DNA of 40,862 nt from a virus. The stretch spans positions 1 through 40,862 of the IMG/VR virus record IMGVR_UViG_3300042887_000373; one strand, 5' to 3'. The position numbers and the translations under genes are program-made. The notes beneath the pieces were generated by a model that saw nothing but the letters and a program-made list of their open reading frames with translations, was not told where the DNA came from and made no database searches. Positions 30,647 to 37,371 of the stretch are shown in pieces (position 1 is the stretch's first letter; each line of letters starts with the position of its first letter).

Positions 30647-31597
30647 CTATAGTTGTCCTGTATCGCCAAAGTTTTTTACTTCTTTAGCAAAACGTTTTAG
30701 TGCCGCTTCATCATTAATGTCGATACCGAATTTTCTCGCAGTATCTAAATCATCAGAAGTAAGCTTAACTCGGTTACTGTCGATTCCTTTTTTACGAGAA
30801 ACCCCAGCAACAGGAGATTGCACTCTGTTAGCTTTTTGTACCACATTTTTGTCAGTTTGAGAAGAACTTTCTTCAGATTTATTAAAATGAGGTAAACTAG
30901 AAGATTTTAACCTTTTAGTCATTTCATTATAATACTCCGGATCATTTACATCCCAACCTTCCTCTGTCAGTTCAGCATCAATTCCATAAGCCATAGCTGT
31001 TTCTTTACGATAGCCAGGTTTATTGAACCAAGTACTGTTTTCTTTAACCCAATCAGCTGCTAAAGGAGGTACTTGTTTTCTAGCATCAGCTTTTTTAGGT
31101 ATTTCAGAAGCATATTCTTGCGTCTTATTCATCTGATTACGAATATCAGCCATATTTTCATACAACTTGATCTGTTCATCAGTATTTCCTTCCTCAATAG
31201 CTTGTTTAAGCTTTTGAGAAACTTGAGAATATTGACTAGATAAAGATTTACTTGCCAAGTCAAGAGTTTTTTTCTCCATATTTGACAATCTATCTTCTAG
31301 TTCAACTATTCTTTGTTCAGCTTCAGCTCGTTTAGCAACTTCTTTTTGAATTCGCTTACGAACCTTCTCTGAATAAGGAAGTTCATCTGAATAAGGCGGA
31401 ACGTTTGGTTTAGTTTCAACCTTTTCTTCGATTTTAGGTTGTTCTATTTTTTCTTCTGCTTTCTGTTCTACATTTTCTTCTTTGTAGTCGTTCATCAGAG
31501 CTTCAAGTGGATTTTGAGGAACTTCTATTTCTTTTTCAGAATTAGGTTCATCTAATTTCACTTCAATCTCTTTCTTTGTTTCTTCTTCGTTAGGCAT
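30647..31597 (-). CDS. Probable scaffolding protein (316 aa)
   Basis: The protein is highly charged, with an acidic Glu/Lys-rich first 70 residues, then a long coiled coil (about residues 80-150, KRAEAEQRIVELEDRLSNME). A WVKENSTWFNKPGY block follows, with a helical end LDTARKFGIDINDEAALKRF. Acidic N-terminus, coiled coil and helical C-terminus match phage capsid scaffolds such as those of T7 and P22. It lies before the head genes and capsid. The GGAG ribosome binding site is 6-7 bases from the ATG. No protease triad is visible. Confidence 0.72.
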   Translation of the reverse strand: MPNEEETKKEIEVKLDEPNSEKEIEVPQNPLEALMNDYKEENVEQKAEEKIEQPKIEEKVETKPNVPPYSDELPYSEKVRKRIQKEVAKRAEAEQRIVELEDRLSNMEKKTLDLASKSLSSQYSQVSQKLKQAIEEGNTDEQIKLYENMADIRNQMNKTQEYASEIPKKADARKQVPPLAADWVKENSTWFNKPGYRKETAMAYGIDAELTEEGWDVNDPEYYNEMTKRLKSSSLPHFNKSEESSSQTDKNVVQKANRVQSPVAGVSRKKGIDSNRVKLTSDDLDTARKFGIDINDEAALKRFAKEVKNFGDTGQL

Positions 31598-31642
31598 AGT
31601 TATCTCCTATGTTGGCGTTATTCTTAACTCAATAACGTATAT

Positions 31643-32011
31643 TTATATTTGCTGAGATATTACTTCAGAATTTTCAAGTGAAGCAATAATCTCATCATCA
31701 TTTACTATCACCATTTTGACATTTTGTACAGATATGCGTGCTCCTGCATAACGACCAAACAAAACCCAATCTCCTACTTTACACCAAGGCGATTTTCTAT
31801 CGCTATAACACTCTGGTCCCATTGCTATTACTTGACCTATACTATTTAAATAAGATTGAGTATCTTTATTGTTATCAGATAAATAAATACCACCTTTTGT
31901 TTTAGATACAGGACCTTTTGGTCTTATTAAAATTCTATATCCAACTGGTTGTGGTACGTTTGTTGGTGTAAGTACATCATCTTCTGTAGCCCATGCTTCA
32001 TTGTTAATCAT
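31643..32011 (-). CDS. GroES-like co-chaperonin (Cpn10), phage-encoded
   Basis: The 122-residue product has the GroES signature: PVGYRILIRPKG (residues 22-33), a flexible segment with KGGIYLSD (39-46, equal to the GGIVL mobile-loop contact), IGQVIAMGP (58-66) and KVGDWVLFGRYAGARI (78-93). It ends VIVNDDEIIASLE. GroES caps GroEL so that client proteins can fold. T4 gp31 is a phage precedent that lets host GroEL fold the T4 capsid protein. The gene sits between the portal and scaffold/capsid genes, so capsid folding is the natural guess. Lengths outside the core (about 20 residues at each end) are phage additions. Confidence 0.88.
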   Translation of the reverse strand: MINNEAWATEDDVLTPTNVPQPVGYRILIRPKGPVSKTKGGIYLSDNNKDTQSYLNSIGQVIAMGPECYSDRKSPWCKVGDWVLFGRYAGARISVQNVKMVIVNDDEIIASLENSEVISQQI

Positions 32012-32204
32012 CTTCTATTTCTCCTTTTTTGTATTTTTCTATTAACTCATTAATAATTTGTAGAGATTTATCTAAACCCTGACCGTAGCCATAGTTTCTT
32101 TTAAACTCCTCTATGTTATCTACACCTTTTGACAACAAATTATTACCTAATTCTTCTTTATGTCTTTTTATTTGATTTTTAATCGCTTGTAGTAGTTTTT
32201 CCAT
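32004..32204 (-). CDS. Small hypothetical protein (66 aa)
   Basis: The product is helical and charged (MEKLLQAIKNQIKRHKEELG), with a Gly/Tyr patch NYGYGQGLDKS and a closing INELIEKYKKGEIEDD. The last eight bases overlap the co-chaperonin start and its 5' end overlaps the upstream gene by 26 bases. It resembles small helical proteins often found beside portal genes. No family is recognised. The overlaps and coding-like composition support a real gene. Confidence 0.6.
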   Translation of the reverse strand: MEKLLQAIKNQIKRHKEELGNNLLSKGVDNIEEFKRNYGYGQGLDKSLQIINELIEKYKKGEIEDD

Positions 32205-32361
32205 TTACCATTTCTTTCAATTTATTAAGAGCATCATCAAATGATGTATTTAATTTTTTAGAAGCTATCACAAATTGTTTTGGTTTAACCAAACTTATAG
32301 ATATTCTTTTGTTTTCTAAAAATTTTTTAGCTTGTCTTATTTCTTCAGCTTTAATAGACAT
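32179..32361 (-). CDS. Small hypothetical protein (60 aa)
   Basis: I place the start at ATG 32359-32361, one base after the portal stop (TAG T ATG). A TTG 21 bases upstream would extend it into the portal gene. The product begins MSIKAEEIRQAKKFLENKR and is basic and helical, ending MVNGKTTTSD. Its 3' end overlaps the next gene by 26 bases. It probably depends on reinitiation from the portal gene since no Shine-Dalgarno is apparent. No function recognised. Confidence 0.55.
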   Translation of the reverse strand: MSIKAEEIRQAKKFLENKRISISLVKPKQFVIASKKLNTSFDDALNKLKEMVNGKTTTSD

Positions 32362-32362
32362 A

Positions 32363-34672
32363 CTATTTATCACGTTTTGCAATTCGAGAAGCTGCTTCTA
32401 CTATTTTAGCTTTCACTTCAGCATCTTTTCTAGTTTGTTGTCTCTCATTAGTCTTAACACCTTCTGCAAATCTTGCTTTACGAATGTTTAATTCTTCAGT
32501 TTTTAATTTTAAATTTTCCATTTTCTCTTGCATCTCCATTTGCATTTGTTGTTGCTCTGGACTTGGTGGCATACTACCCATTAAACCCTGAGCAGCTTGA
32601 GCTGCAGCTAATGCAATTCTATTTTCTTGTTCAATAGGAAGTGGTTTAGTTTCTTTATCTAAAAATTCTTCATTAAATTGACCACTTGATACTGGAATTC
32701 CTTCTTGAACTTGAGCTTGCATTTGTTGTTGATATAAAAATGCTAAATGTTGACCCATATGTGCTAACATTTGACCATATATAGCTTGTTTAGCTTCAGG
32801 TGTTCCACCAAATCTAGGGTCATTAATAAATTGTTGATGAACCATAAGATGAGCTTGATGGTCTTGTTCTTCAAAAACTTGAATAGGTTTACCATTTAAT
32901 ACGGCCATATTCTCAGAAACTGGATCTCTACGAGGAGTTTCTTTATCATCTATTAATAAATTTTCATAATCAGGTACATTTAAAGATTGTAAAAATCTTT
33001 TATAAGCTTGTTTTACATCAATAATTTGAGGAGCTTGTTGTGCTAATTGAAGTCCAGTTTGTGCTAAAGCAATTCTTTGAGCAGAAGATGAAATATTAGG
33101 ATCAGATACTGGTACTACATCTATCGCTTGATCAAAATCTTTTCTTCTAATGATTTTTCTTTCACCAATAGTTTCATATGGATATTCATCGTCTAAATAC
33201 TCTCCATTAATTTCATAAATTAATTTAAATTCTCTACCTTGAGCTTGATGTAATCGTTTATGTATAGCAGAAAATACTTTAGAACCTTGTTCTATAAGAG
33301 CAATAGTAGTTCCTACTGGACCAGATCCTGCGGATTGACCTACCATCGCATCTGCAATTGATGCAAAACGTCTACCTGATTCTGTCATTACTCCTAAAAG
33401 TTGAAGTAACGTAGGAGAAGGTTCTTTAAATGGAAGTGGTATAAATGATTTTCTTAAATCATCTCCATAAGCTTCTACTTCTACCCATTCTCCTGGAGAT
33501 ATAGTTAAATCTCCACCTTCAATTCTTGCTCCCTTAGCTCTAAAGCCACCATTTAAATTTGCGAATGCTGCTGAGTCAAGTAAAGCTCTTAAAGCTCCAG
33601 TGCTCGCATGCTGTAGACCGCCGATCATTTGTATTAAACCAAATCCATAGAAACCTAAACCTGGTAAATATTTATAATGAATAAAATAAGTTCTTTTACG
33701 TTTTAATTGATCTTCTTCTTTCCAGTTACGTCTAATTGATAATACTACTTGCATATCATAATCAATTGTAACGATATATGGTAAAGCAACTCCATTTTTA
33801 TCTTCTTCTAAATCTAAATCTACGTGCATTTCTAAAATAGTATGTAATCTATCAGCAGATGATGGAGACATACCTTCTAATCTTTGAAGTGTTGCCTGTA
33901 TTTGATCATCTGTATTTAAATCAGATTGAGTTTTAGATAAAGCAACATCTCTATAAAATCCTACTACTTGGTATCTTTTAATTTCATTTACAGATAATTT
34001 CATTACTTGAGTATATCTTTCTGCAGTTTGTAAATCTGTATTTTGATATGCTATTACAAAATCTTCCGCTGGTACAAATTTTGAACAAACTCTATCTAAT
34101 GTATCATCAAAGTATATTTTTTTAAATGCTGAACCCGATAATGATAAATAAAATAACATTTGATCTAATTCATTAAAGTAATCTGGAATTTGAGTAGTAA
34201 GTTGATAATTCATATAATCTTCAACTCGTGAAGCTTGTTCTATTTTCTTATCAGTAATTTTACCAATGATTTGAGTTTTTACAGGTCCACCTGGAGGAAA
34301 TAACTCCGCAATAGCTCTAGCTTGAAATTGAGTGGCAGCTTCTGCGAGTAATGGGTGATGTACTCCAGAAGCTCCCGGGAAAGGATCGTTTCTATCTTCA
34401 ACAACTACACCTAACATTTTTAGACCTTTAGAATATTGGTCTTCCCATTCTTTTCTTGAAGACTTATCATCTTCATAAGCGGTAATTAATTGTTTTCCTA
34501 TTCTTGAAATTTTAGAACTATCTAATGTCTCTGCAAGATTTTCGTAATGATCGCTTTCAAATTCTTCTTCAGCTTTTTCCGTTTCATCTTCATTTATATC
34601 GACAGTAATTTTCTTACCTTCATCATCGGTATATTGCAGTTTCTGTTTATCTAGTTCTACTTCAAGTGCCAT
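32363..34672 (-). CDS. Portal protein, P22-like podovirus type (769 aa)
   Basis: This is the large portal subunit that forms the dodecameric DNA channel. Recognisable elements are the acidic N-terminus and DRNDPFPGASGVHHPLLAEA (residues about 110-130). Further along are ARAIAELFPPGGPVKTQI, LSLSGSAFKKIYFD and YLPGLGFYGFGLIQMIGG, then DAMVGQSAGSGPVG. The C-terminal 120 residues are Gln/Met-rich and helical, like the barrel of P22-type portals. It is expected between terminase and scaffold genes as here. The final residues overlap no gene, but a small gene starts one base after its stop. Confidence 0.9.
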   Translation of the reverse strand: MALEVELDKQKLQYTDDEGKKITVDINEDETEKAEEEFESDHYENLAETLDSSKISRIGKQLITAYEDDKSSRKEWEDQYSKGLKMLGVVVEDRNDPFPGASGVHHPLLAEAATQFQARAIAELFPPGGPVKTQIIGKITDKKIEQASRVEDYMNYQLTTQIPDYFNELDQMLFYLSLSGSAFKKIYFDDTLDRVCSKFVPAEDFVIAYQNTDLQTAERYTQVMKLSVNEIKRYQVVGFYRDVALSKTQSDLNTDDQIQATLQRLEGMSPSSADRLHTILEMHVDLDLEEDKNGVALPYIVTIDYDMQVVLSIRRNWKEEDQLKRKRTYFIHYKYLPGLGFYGFGLIQMIGGLQHASTGALRALLDSAAFANLNGGFRAKGARIEGGDLTISPGEWVEVEAYGDDLRKSFIPLPFKEPSPTLLQLLGVMTESGRRFASIADAMVGQSAGSGPVGTTIALIEQGSKVFSAIHKRLHQAQGREFKLIYEINGEYLDDEYPYETIGERKIIRRKDFDQAIDVVPVSDPNISSSAQRIALAQTGLQLAQQAPQIIDVKQAYKRFLQSLNVPDYENLLIDDKETPRRDPVSENMAVLNGKPIQVFEEQDHQAHLMVHQQFINDPRFGGTPEAKQAIYGQMLAHMGQHLAFLYQQQMQAQVQEGIPVSSGQFNEEFLDKETKPLPIEQENRIALAAAQAAQGLMGSMPPSPEQQQMQMEMQEKMENLKLKTEELNIRKARFAEGVKTNERQQTRKDAEVKAKIVEAASRIAKRDK

Positions 34673-34673
34673 A

Positions 34674-34799
34674 TTATTTTTTAGGGAATCCTTTTTTCAT
34701 ATTTGCATATGCTTTTTTAGATATAGTAGATTTTGATTTAGGTCTACTCTTTCCCATTTTTTTTCTTTTATTTATATTTGCGTATAATCCTTGTTTCAT
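34674..34799 (-). CDS. Basic microprotein (41 aa)
   Basis: ATG 34797-34799 to TAA 34674-34676 encodes 41 residues, starting MKQGLYANINKRKKMGKS and ending YANMKKGFPKK. The KGLYANI-type opening is shared with tiny proteins of other marine phages. It fills the gap between the upstream basic gene (ATGA overlap) and the portal ATG one base later. Strongly Lys-rich and probably a nucleic-acid- or virion-associated peptide; function unknown. Confidence 0.62.
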   Translation of the reverse strand: MKQGLYANINKRKKMGKSRPKSKSTISKKAYANMKKGFPKK

Positions 34800-35083
34800 T
34801 TTTTTCCTTTTTTAGTTGTACCATCAGGATTTCTATTTTTACTTTTTTTACCTTTAAGTATGTCTCTATCTACTTTAGCAGCTTTACCGCCTGTTAAAGC
34901 AGAATTTACTCTTGCCATAGCCCATGCTTGTGATGATACACCTGGACGATGACCTCCTGTTCTGTAAGCAGCAAGACCTCTATTATAAATTTGTCTTATC
35001 TTAGAAGTTGATACTCCAGATTTTTTAGCTTTATTTTGTATTGCTTTTGAAACATTACCCATATTTTTTTCTAAACCTTTCAT
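34796..35083 (-). CDS. Basic conserved protein, DUF5824-like (95 aa)
   Basis: The region KAIQNKAKKSGVSTSKIRQI followed by YNRGLAAYRTGGHRPG and SSQAWAMARVNSALTGGK matches my memory of DUF5824-type proteins of cyano- and pelagiphages. In these a HRPG-x(n)-W-A-x-A-R-V-N core is conserved. The C-terminus is Lys-rich. It overlaps the genes on both sides (29 bases upstream, ATGA downstream). The family has no known function. The name of the DUF is from memory and should be confirmed. Confidence 0.62.
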   Translation of the reverse strand: MKGLEKNMGNVSKAIQNKAKKSGVSTSKIRQIYNRGLAAYRTGGHRPGVSSQAWAMARVNSALTGGKAAKVDRDILKGKKSKNRNPDGTTKKGKK

Positions 35084-35297
35084 TATGTGGACTTTGTTTT
35101 TTACTTCCTTTTAATTTACCTTTTTTATTTAAATCACCTGGTAAAATACCTGAACCTTTAGTATTTTTATTTAATCTTAAAAGAGCAGCTTTTCTTGCTG
35201 CTCTTTCTTTACCAGATAAACCGGCAAGATAATCGGACTTTACTTTTCTTTTTCTAGGTTTTGTCATTTGTTTTTCAAACCTTGATCTAGTTAACAT
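35055..35297 (-). CDS. Basic conserved microprotein (80 aa)
   Basis: The product is very Lys/Arg-rich, with the central block YLAGLSGKERAARKAALLRL and the end SPHNERFRKKYG. This pattern, YL-x-GL-x-G-x-x-R-x-x-R and a C-terminal H-x-x-x-F-R-K-x-x-G, recurs in small marine phage proteins. The ATG abuts the upstream TAA. It may bind nucleic acid or be packaged in the virion, but there is no direct evidence. Confidence 0.62.
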   Translation of the reverse strand: MLTRSRFEKQMTKPRKRKVKSDYLAGLSGKERAARKAALLRLNKNTKGSGILPGDLNKKGKLKGSKKQSPHNERFRKKYG

Positions 35298-35525
35298 TTA
35301 CTTTTTCTTTTTTTTAATTACGCCTCTTGCTATTAAAATATCTTTTTTAGTAACTTTACCGTCACCTGACATATCTGGAAAAGATTTTTTATTTTTTTTC
35401 TTTTTTACCATTTTTCCTCCTTTTGTTTCTACATATCCTTTTTTCTCTAATCTTGTTTCTCTGGCTTCCATTTTTTTAGTTTCTTTATTCTCATGTGCCA
35501 TTGATTCGTCTTTAGCTGCTCTCAT
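35298..35525 (-). CDS. Lys-rich microprotein with EF-hand/dockerin-like calcium loop (75 aa)
   Basis: Residues 51-62 (DMSGDGKVTKKD) form a complete EF-hand-type loop: Asp1, Ser3, Asp5, Gly6, Val8 and Asp12. It is followed by ILIARGVI as the exiting helix. The first 45 residues are a Lys/Glu helix. A single such loop is dockerin-like and could bind calcium, which is abundant in seawater. Its start overlaps the upstream stop by one base (TAATG). The loop match is seen; metal binding and role are inferred. Confidence 0.62.
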   Translation of the reverse strand: MRAAKDESMAHENKETKKMEARETRLEKKGYVETKGGKMVKKKKNKKSFPDMSGDGKVTKKDILIARGVIKKKKK

Positions 35526-35671
35526 TATTTTTTTCCTTTTCTTGCTTCTGATAAAGCAATTGCTATAGCTTGTTTTCTTGATTTAACTTTTTTTTTTGAT
35601 TTTCCAATATTAAGTTCTCCCTTTTTATATTCTTTCATAACTTTGGAAATTTTATTCTTCATTTTTTTCAT
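35525..35671 (-). CDS. DUF6496-like microprotein (48 aa)
   Basis: ATG 35669-35671 with GGAGG nine bases upstream gives MKKMKNKISKVMKEYKKGEL, then KVKSRKQAIAIALSEARKG. The pattern KVM-x-E-x-K-x-G-x-L and VKSRKQAIAIALSEA is the core of DUF6496, a tiny family common in bacteria and phages with unknown function. It is the first gene downstream of the internal terminator and starts with the best ribosome binding site of the microprotein train, so it likely opens a new transcript. Confidence 0.75.
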   Translation of the reverse strand: MKKMKNKISKVMKEYKKGELNIGKSKKKVKSRKQAIAIALSEARKGKK

Positions 35672-35694
35672 TGTTTAATACCTCCGGGTTCATA

Positions 35695-35719
35695 CCCTAT
35701 ACATCTATAGTATAGTATA
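35695..35719 (-). promoter_or_regulatory. Candidate promoter after the internal terminator
   Basis: On the minus strand, between the terminator and the GGAGG of the next gene, are two overlapping copies of TATACTA followed by TAGATG and TATAGGG. This could supply -10 boxes. The ACTATAG element also recalls single-subunit phage RNA polymerase promoters, but no such polymerase is visible. A new promoter is expected here because a strong terminator lies upstream. Confidence 0.35.
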
Positions 35720-35728
35720 AAACAAAAA

Positions 35729-35760
35729 ATCACTGGAATAAAGCGAATTATTCCAGTGAT
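35729..35760 (-). terminator. Rho-independent terminator within the microprotein train
   Basis: A perfect 13-bp inverted repeat (ATCACTGGAATAA / TTATTCCAGTGAT) with a 6-nt loop is followed on the minus strand by TTTTTGTTTTA. It lies 19 bases after the stop of the gene at 35780-35905. On the plus strand no T-run follows, so it acts leftward. Confidence 0.85.
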
Positions 35761-35779
35761 TAAACAATCAAAAAGGATC

Positions 35780-35905
35780 TTATTTTGAGAAGTTTGCTTT
35801 GTAATCTTCAAAAGCATCTTTCCAGAACTTTTGAACTTTCTGATTATAGTCAGTCCAGAAGCTCTTAACTTTACTATAATCTAAATAATCTAAAGGGTTA
35901 AACAT
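35780..35905 (-). CDS. Aromatic-rich microprotein (41 aa), phasin-like helix
   Basis: ATG 35903-35905 with GGAG six bases upstream encodes MFNPLDYLDYSKVKSFWTDY and ends KFWKDAFEDYKANFSK. It is one amphipathic helix with regularly spaced Phe, Trp and Tyr, unlike the basic neighbours. The pattern loosely resembles the surface-binding helix of phasins. The gene has its own ribosome binding site and is the last before the terminator, which suggests it is made in quantity. Function unknown. Confidence 0.68.
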   Translation of the reverse strand: MFNPLDYLDYSKVKSFWTDYNQKVQKFWKDAFEDYKANFSK

Positions 35906-35935
35906 AATTATCTCCTATTGTTAATAGTTATATAA

Positions 35936-36055
35936 TTACTTTTTTCCACATTTACAGGTCTCGTTCTTAAATCTTTTAGCTCTTAGTTTTAACTCATATC
36001 TCCATAGTTTATATGATAACCATGAATTAAAGTTATTTAATAGTCTAATTATCAT
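35936..36055 (-). CDS. Basic microprotein with C-terminal Cys pair (39 aa)
   Basis: ATG 36053-36055 to TAA 35936-35938 encodes MIIRLLNNFNSWLSYKLWRY, then a basic helix and NETCKCGKK. The start overlaps the upstream stop (ATGA). Trp/Arg-rich amphipathic sequence and a C-x-C end might support membrane or metal binding, but this is speculative. Confidence 0.55.
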   Translation of the reverse strand: MIIRLLNNFNSWLSYKLWRYELKLRAKRFKNETCKCGKK

Positions 36056-36339
36056 CGACATCTCCATCTTCTTCTAGCTTGTCTCAATCTTGAATTAGGA
36101 TCTTTTGCAGCTTTAGGAAACATTTTCATTTGACCTGCTGATCTTGCACAATAAGATTTTCTTCTATTAGCTGATTTACTTCCTGGCTTAACTTTACCAG
36201 TAACTGCTGTTGATAATTTAGAACCAGGATTAGCTCGTCTATACGCCATAACACCTTTACGTGTCATACCAGCACCAGATTTAGTAGGTCTAAAATTTCC
36301 AGATTTTACAGAAGTTTTAATTGGATTTTCTTTTCTCAT
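36052..36339 (-). CDS. Arg-rich conserved protein, DUF6321-like (95 aa)
   Basis: The block AVTGKVKPGSKSANRRKSYC is followed by ARSAGQMKMFPKAAKDPNSR and a final ARRRWRCR. It is the core of a small basic family I recall as DUF6321, widespread in marine phages and some bacteria. It is very rich in Arg and Lys, with two conserved Cys. Both ends are joined to neighbours by ATGA overlaps. The basic, short, conserved nature suggests nucleic acid binding; function is not known. Confidence 0.7.
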   Translation of the reverse strand: MRKENPIKTSVKSGNFRPTKSGAGMTRKGVMAYRRANPGSKLSTAVTGKVKPGSKSANRRKSYCARSAGQMKMFPKAAKDPNSRLRQARRRWRCR

Positions 36340-36470
36340 ACTCTTCCTTGTCCGTTATATTTTTTTTTATCAAAAGATTTATTTGGACTTTTAGAATGTC
36401 TTCCAGGTCTTTTCTTTTTAGTTCTTTTATAAAATAAACCCGTACCGTATGGATTACTTTTTTTTGCCAT
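36336..36470 (-). CDS. Basic microprotein (44 aa)
   Basis: ATG 36468-36470 to TGA 36336-36338 encodes MAKKSNPYGTGLFYKRTKKK followed by RPGRHSKSPNKSFDKKKYNG and QGRV. The pattern NPYGTGLFYKR-x-x-K-x-RPGRH-x-K-x-PNK is conserved in tiny marine phage proteins and resembles ribosomal-type basic peptides. It overlaps the 31-residue gene upstream by 17 bases and ends in an ATGA overlap. Function unknown. Confidence 0.68.
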   Translation of the reverse strand: MAKKSNPYGTGLFYKRTKKKRPGRHSKSPNKSFDKKKYNGQGRV

Positions 36471-36549
36471 TTTTCTTCTTTGGCTTTTTAACAGTCATAG
36501 ACTTTTGTAAACGACCTAAACCAGAACCTGAACCTGCTGATATTTTCAT
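36454..36549 (-). CDS. Very small basic peptide (31 aa)
   Basis: ATG 36547-36549 overlaps the upstream stop as ATGA and the frame runs to TAA 36454-36456. It encodes MKISAGSGSGLGRLQKSMTV and a Lys-rich end. The SAGSGSGLGRL-x-KS phrase looks non-random and the gene fits the coupled train, but it is so short that coding status is uncertain. Confidence 0.45.
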   Translation of the reverse strand: MKISAGSGSGLGRLQKSMTVKKPKKKNGKKK

Positions 36550-36818
36550 GCTTTTCTAAATGGATTTGGTTTATCTTTATTTTTAAATTTTTCTCTACGA
36601 CCTTGTGGGTATACATCTTTTTCTAAAGGAGATTTTTCTTTAGAGATTGGAACTACTTCAGCAACATCTGAATCTTCGTCTTCCATATCATCTTCATCTT
36701 CTCTTGCTGAATCTTGATCTTCCATATATCCTTTATCATCAAATAATTTTTCTTTTGATATATTTTCAAATTCTACATCTAAAATATCTTTAGTAACTTC
36801 TTTAGTATTTTTTGCCAT
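36546..36818 (-). CDS. Acidic-to-basic hypothetical protein (90 aa)
   Basis: The middle is strongly acidic (DQDSAREDEDDMEDEDSDVA) and the C-terminus basic (RREKFKNKDKPNPFRKA). Such charge-split proteins are probably disordered and may neutralise the many basic neighbours or act as a DNA mimic. It lies two bases after the upstream gene and has an ATGA overlap downstream. No family recognised. Confidence 0.58.
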   Translation of the reverse strand: MAKNTKEVTKDILDVEFENISKEKLFDDKGYMEDQDSAREDEDDMEDEDSDVAEVVPISKEKSPLEKDVYPQGRREKFKNKDKPNPFRKA

Positions 36819-36820
36819 GA

Positions 36821-37039
36821 TTAACCTCTTGATTTATTTTGTCCTTTTTTAAAACCATTATCGTCAAATGATTCGATGCTTCCTATATATTCAATATCTG
36901 GATCAAAGTAAAGTTTCTTTCCTTTATTCTTTTCTCTTTCTTTATCTATATAATCCATTTCTTCTGGAGTTAAATAGTAATCACCTTGAAGGGCTATACC
37001 TTCATCTATCATGTCAACAACTGGAGTTTTTTTTACCAT
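36821..37039 (-). CDS. Hypothetical protein (72 aa)
   Basis: The product begins MVKKTPVVDMIDEGIALQGD, then YYLTPEEMDYIDKEREKNKG and DPDIEYIGSIESFDD. It is acidic and Tyr-rich, unlike the basic neighbours. The phrase YLTPEEMDYID suggests a short helix with a start cap. It overlaps the 31-residue gene upstream by 26 bases. No family recognised; real-gene status rests on tight packing and coding-like composition. Confidence 0.55.
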   Translation of the reverse strand: MVKKTPVVDMIDEGIALQGDYYLTPEEMDYIDKEREKNKGKKLYFDPDIEYIGSIESFDDNGFKKGQNKSRG

Positions 37040-37109
37040 TTTTGTTTTTCATTTTAGACTTAGAAGGCATTAAACCTTTTTCTAATTTTTTAGTATTAAC
37101 TTTTTTCAT
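37014..37109 (-). CDS. Very small basic peptide (31 aa)
   Basis: ATG 37107-37109 overlaps the upstream TGA as ATGA and the frame ends at TGA 37014-37016. It encodes MKKVNTKKLEKGLMPSKSKM and ends NSSC. It is Lys-rich like its neighbours but overlaps the next gene by 26 bases, so it may be spurious or a translational bridge. Confidence 0.4.
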   Translation of the reverse strand: MKKVNTKKLEKGLMPSKSKMKNKNGKKNSSC

Positions 37110-37369
37110 GCTTTTTTTTCTTCTTTTTTAAAAACTTTTTTTAATTTTTCTATTAAAAGTTTTTCTTGGGCTTTTGGACCTTGTGATATATCTGCTTGTT
37201 CACCACCTAATTTTTCAATATCTTTTTCAGAAGTTGGATATAAATCTTTTGTTTTATCTTCCATTGATTCATCTGGTGTCATTTTTACTCGTGCAGGGTT
37301 TGTGTGTTCAAATCCTTCTTTAACAGCTTCTTTTATACCAGCAAGTCTTTCCGCCATATCTTTAGGCAT
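37106..37369 (-). CDS. Hypothetical protein (87 aa)
   Basis: The product starts MPKDMAERLAGIKEAVKEGF and ends in a Lys-rich helix (KLLIEKLKKVFKKEEKKA). Its middle is acidic and polar, with EDKTKDLYPTSEKDIEKLGG. It is the first member of the microprotein train after the genes next to terminase and is two bases from the upstream stop. No recognised family. Helical ends and a polar middle suggest an assembly or regulatory peptide. Confidence 0.58.
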   Translation of the reverse strand: MPKDMAERLAGIKEAVKEGFEHTNPARVKMTPDESMEDKTKDLYPTSEKDIEKLGGEQADISQGPKAQEKLLIEKLKKVFKKEEKKA

Positions 37370-37371
37370 AA

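Noticed and set aside
30390-30860. A 156-codon plus-strand open frame.
   Set aside because: It is antisense to the scaffold and 150-residue head genes, which have ribosome binding sites and typical composition.
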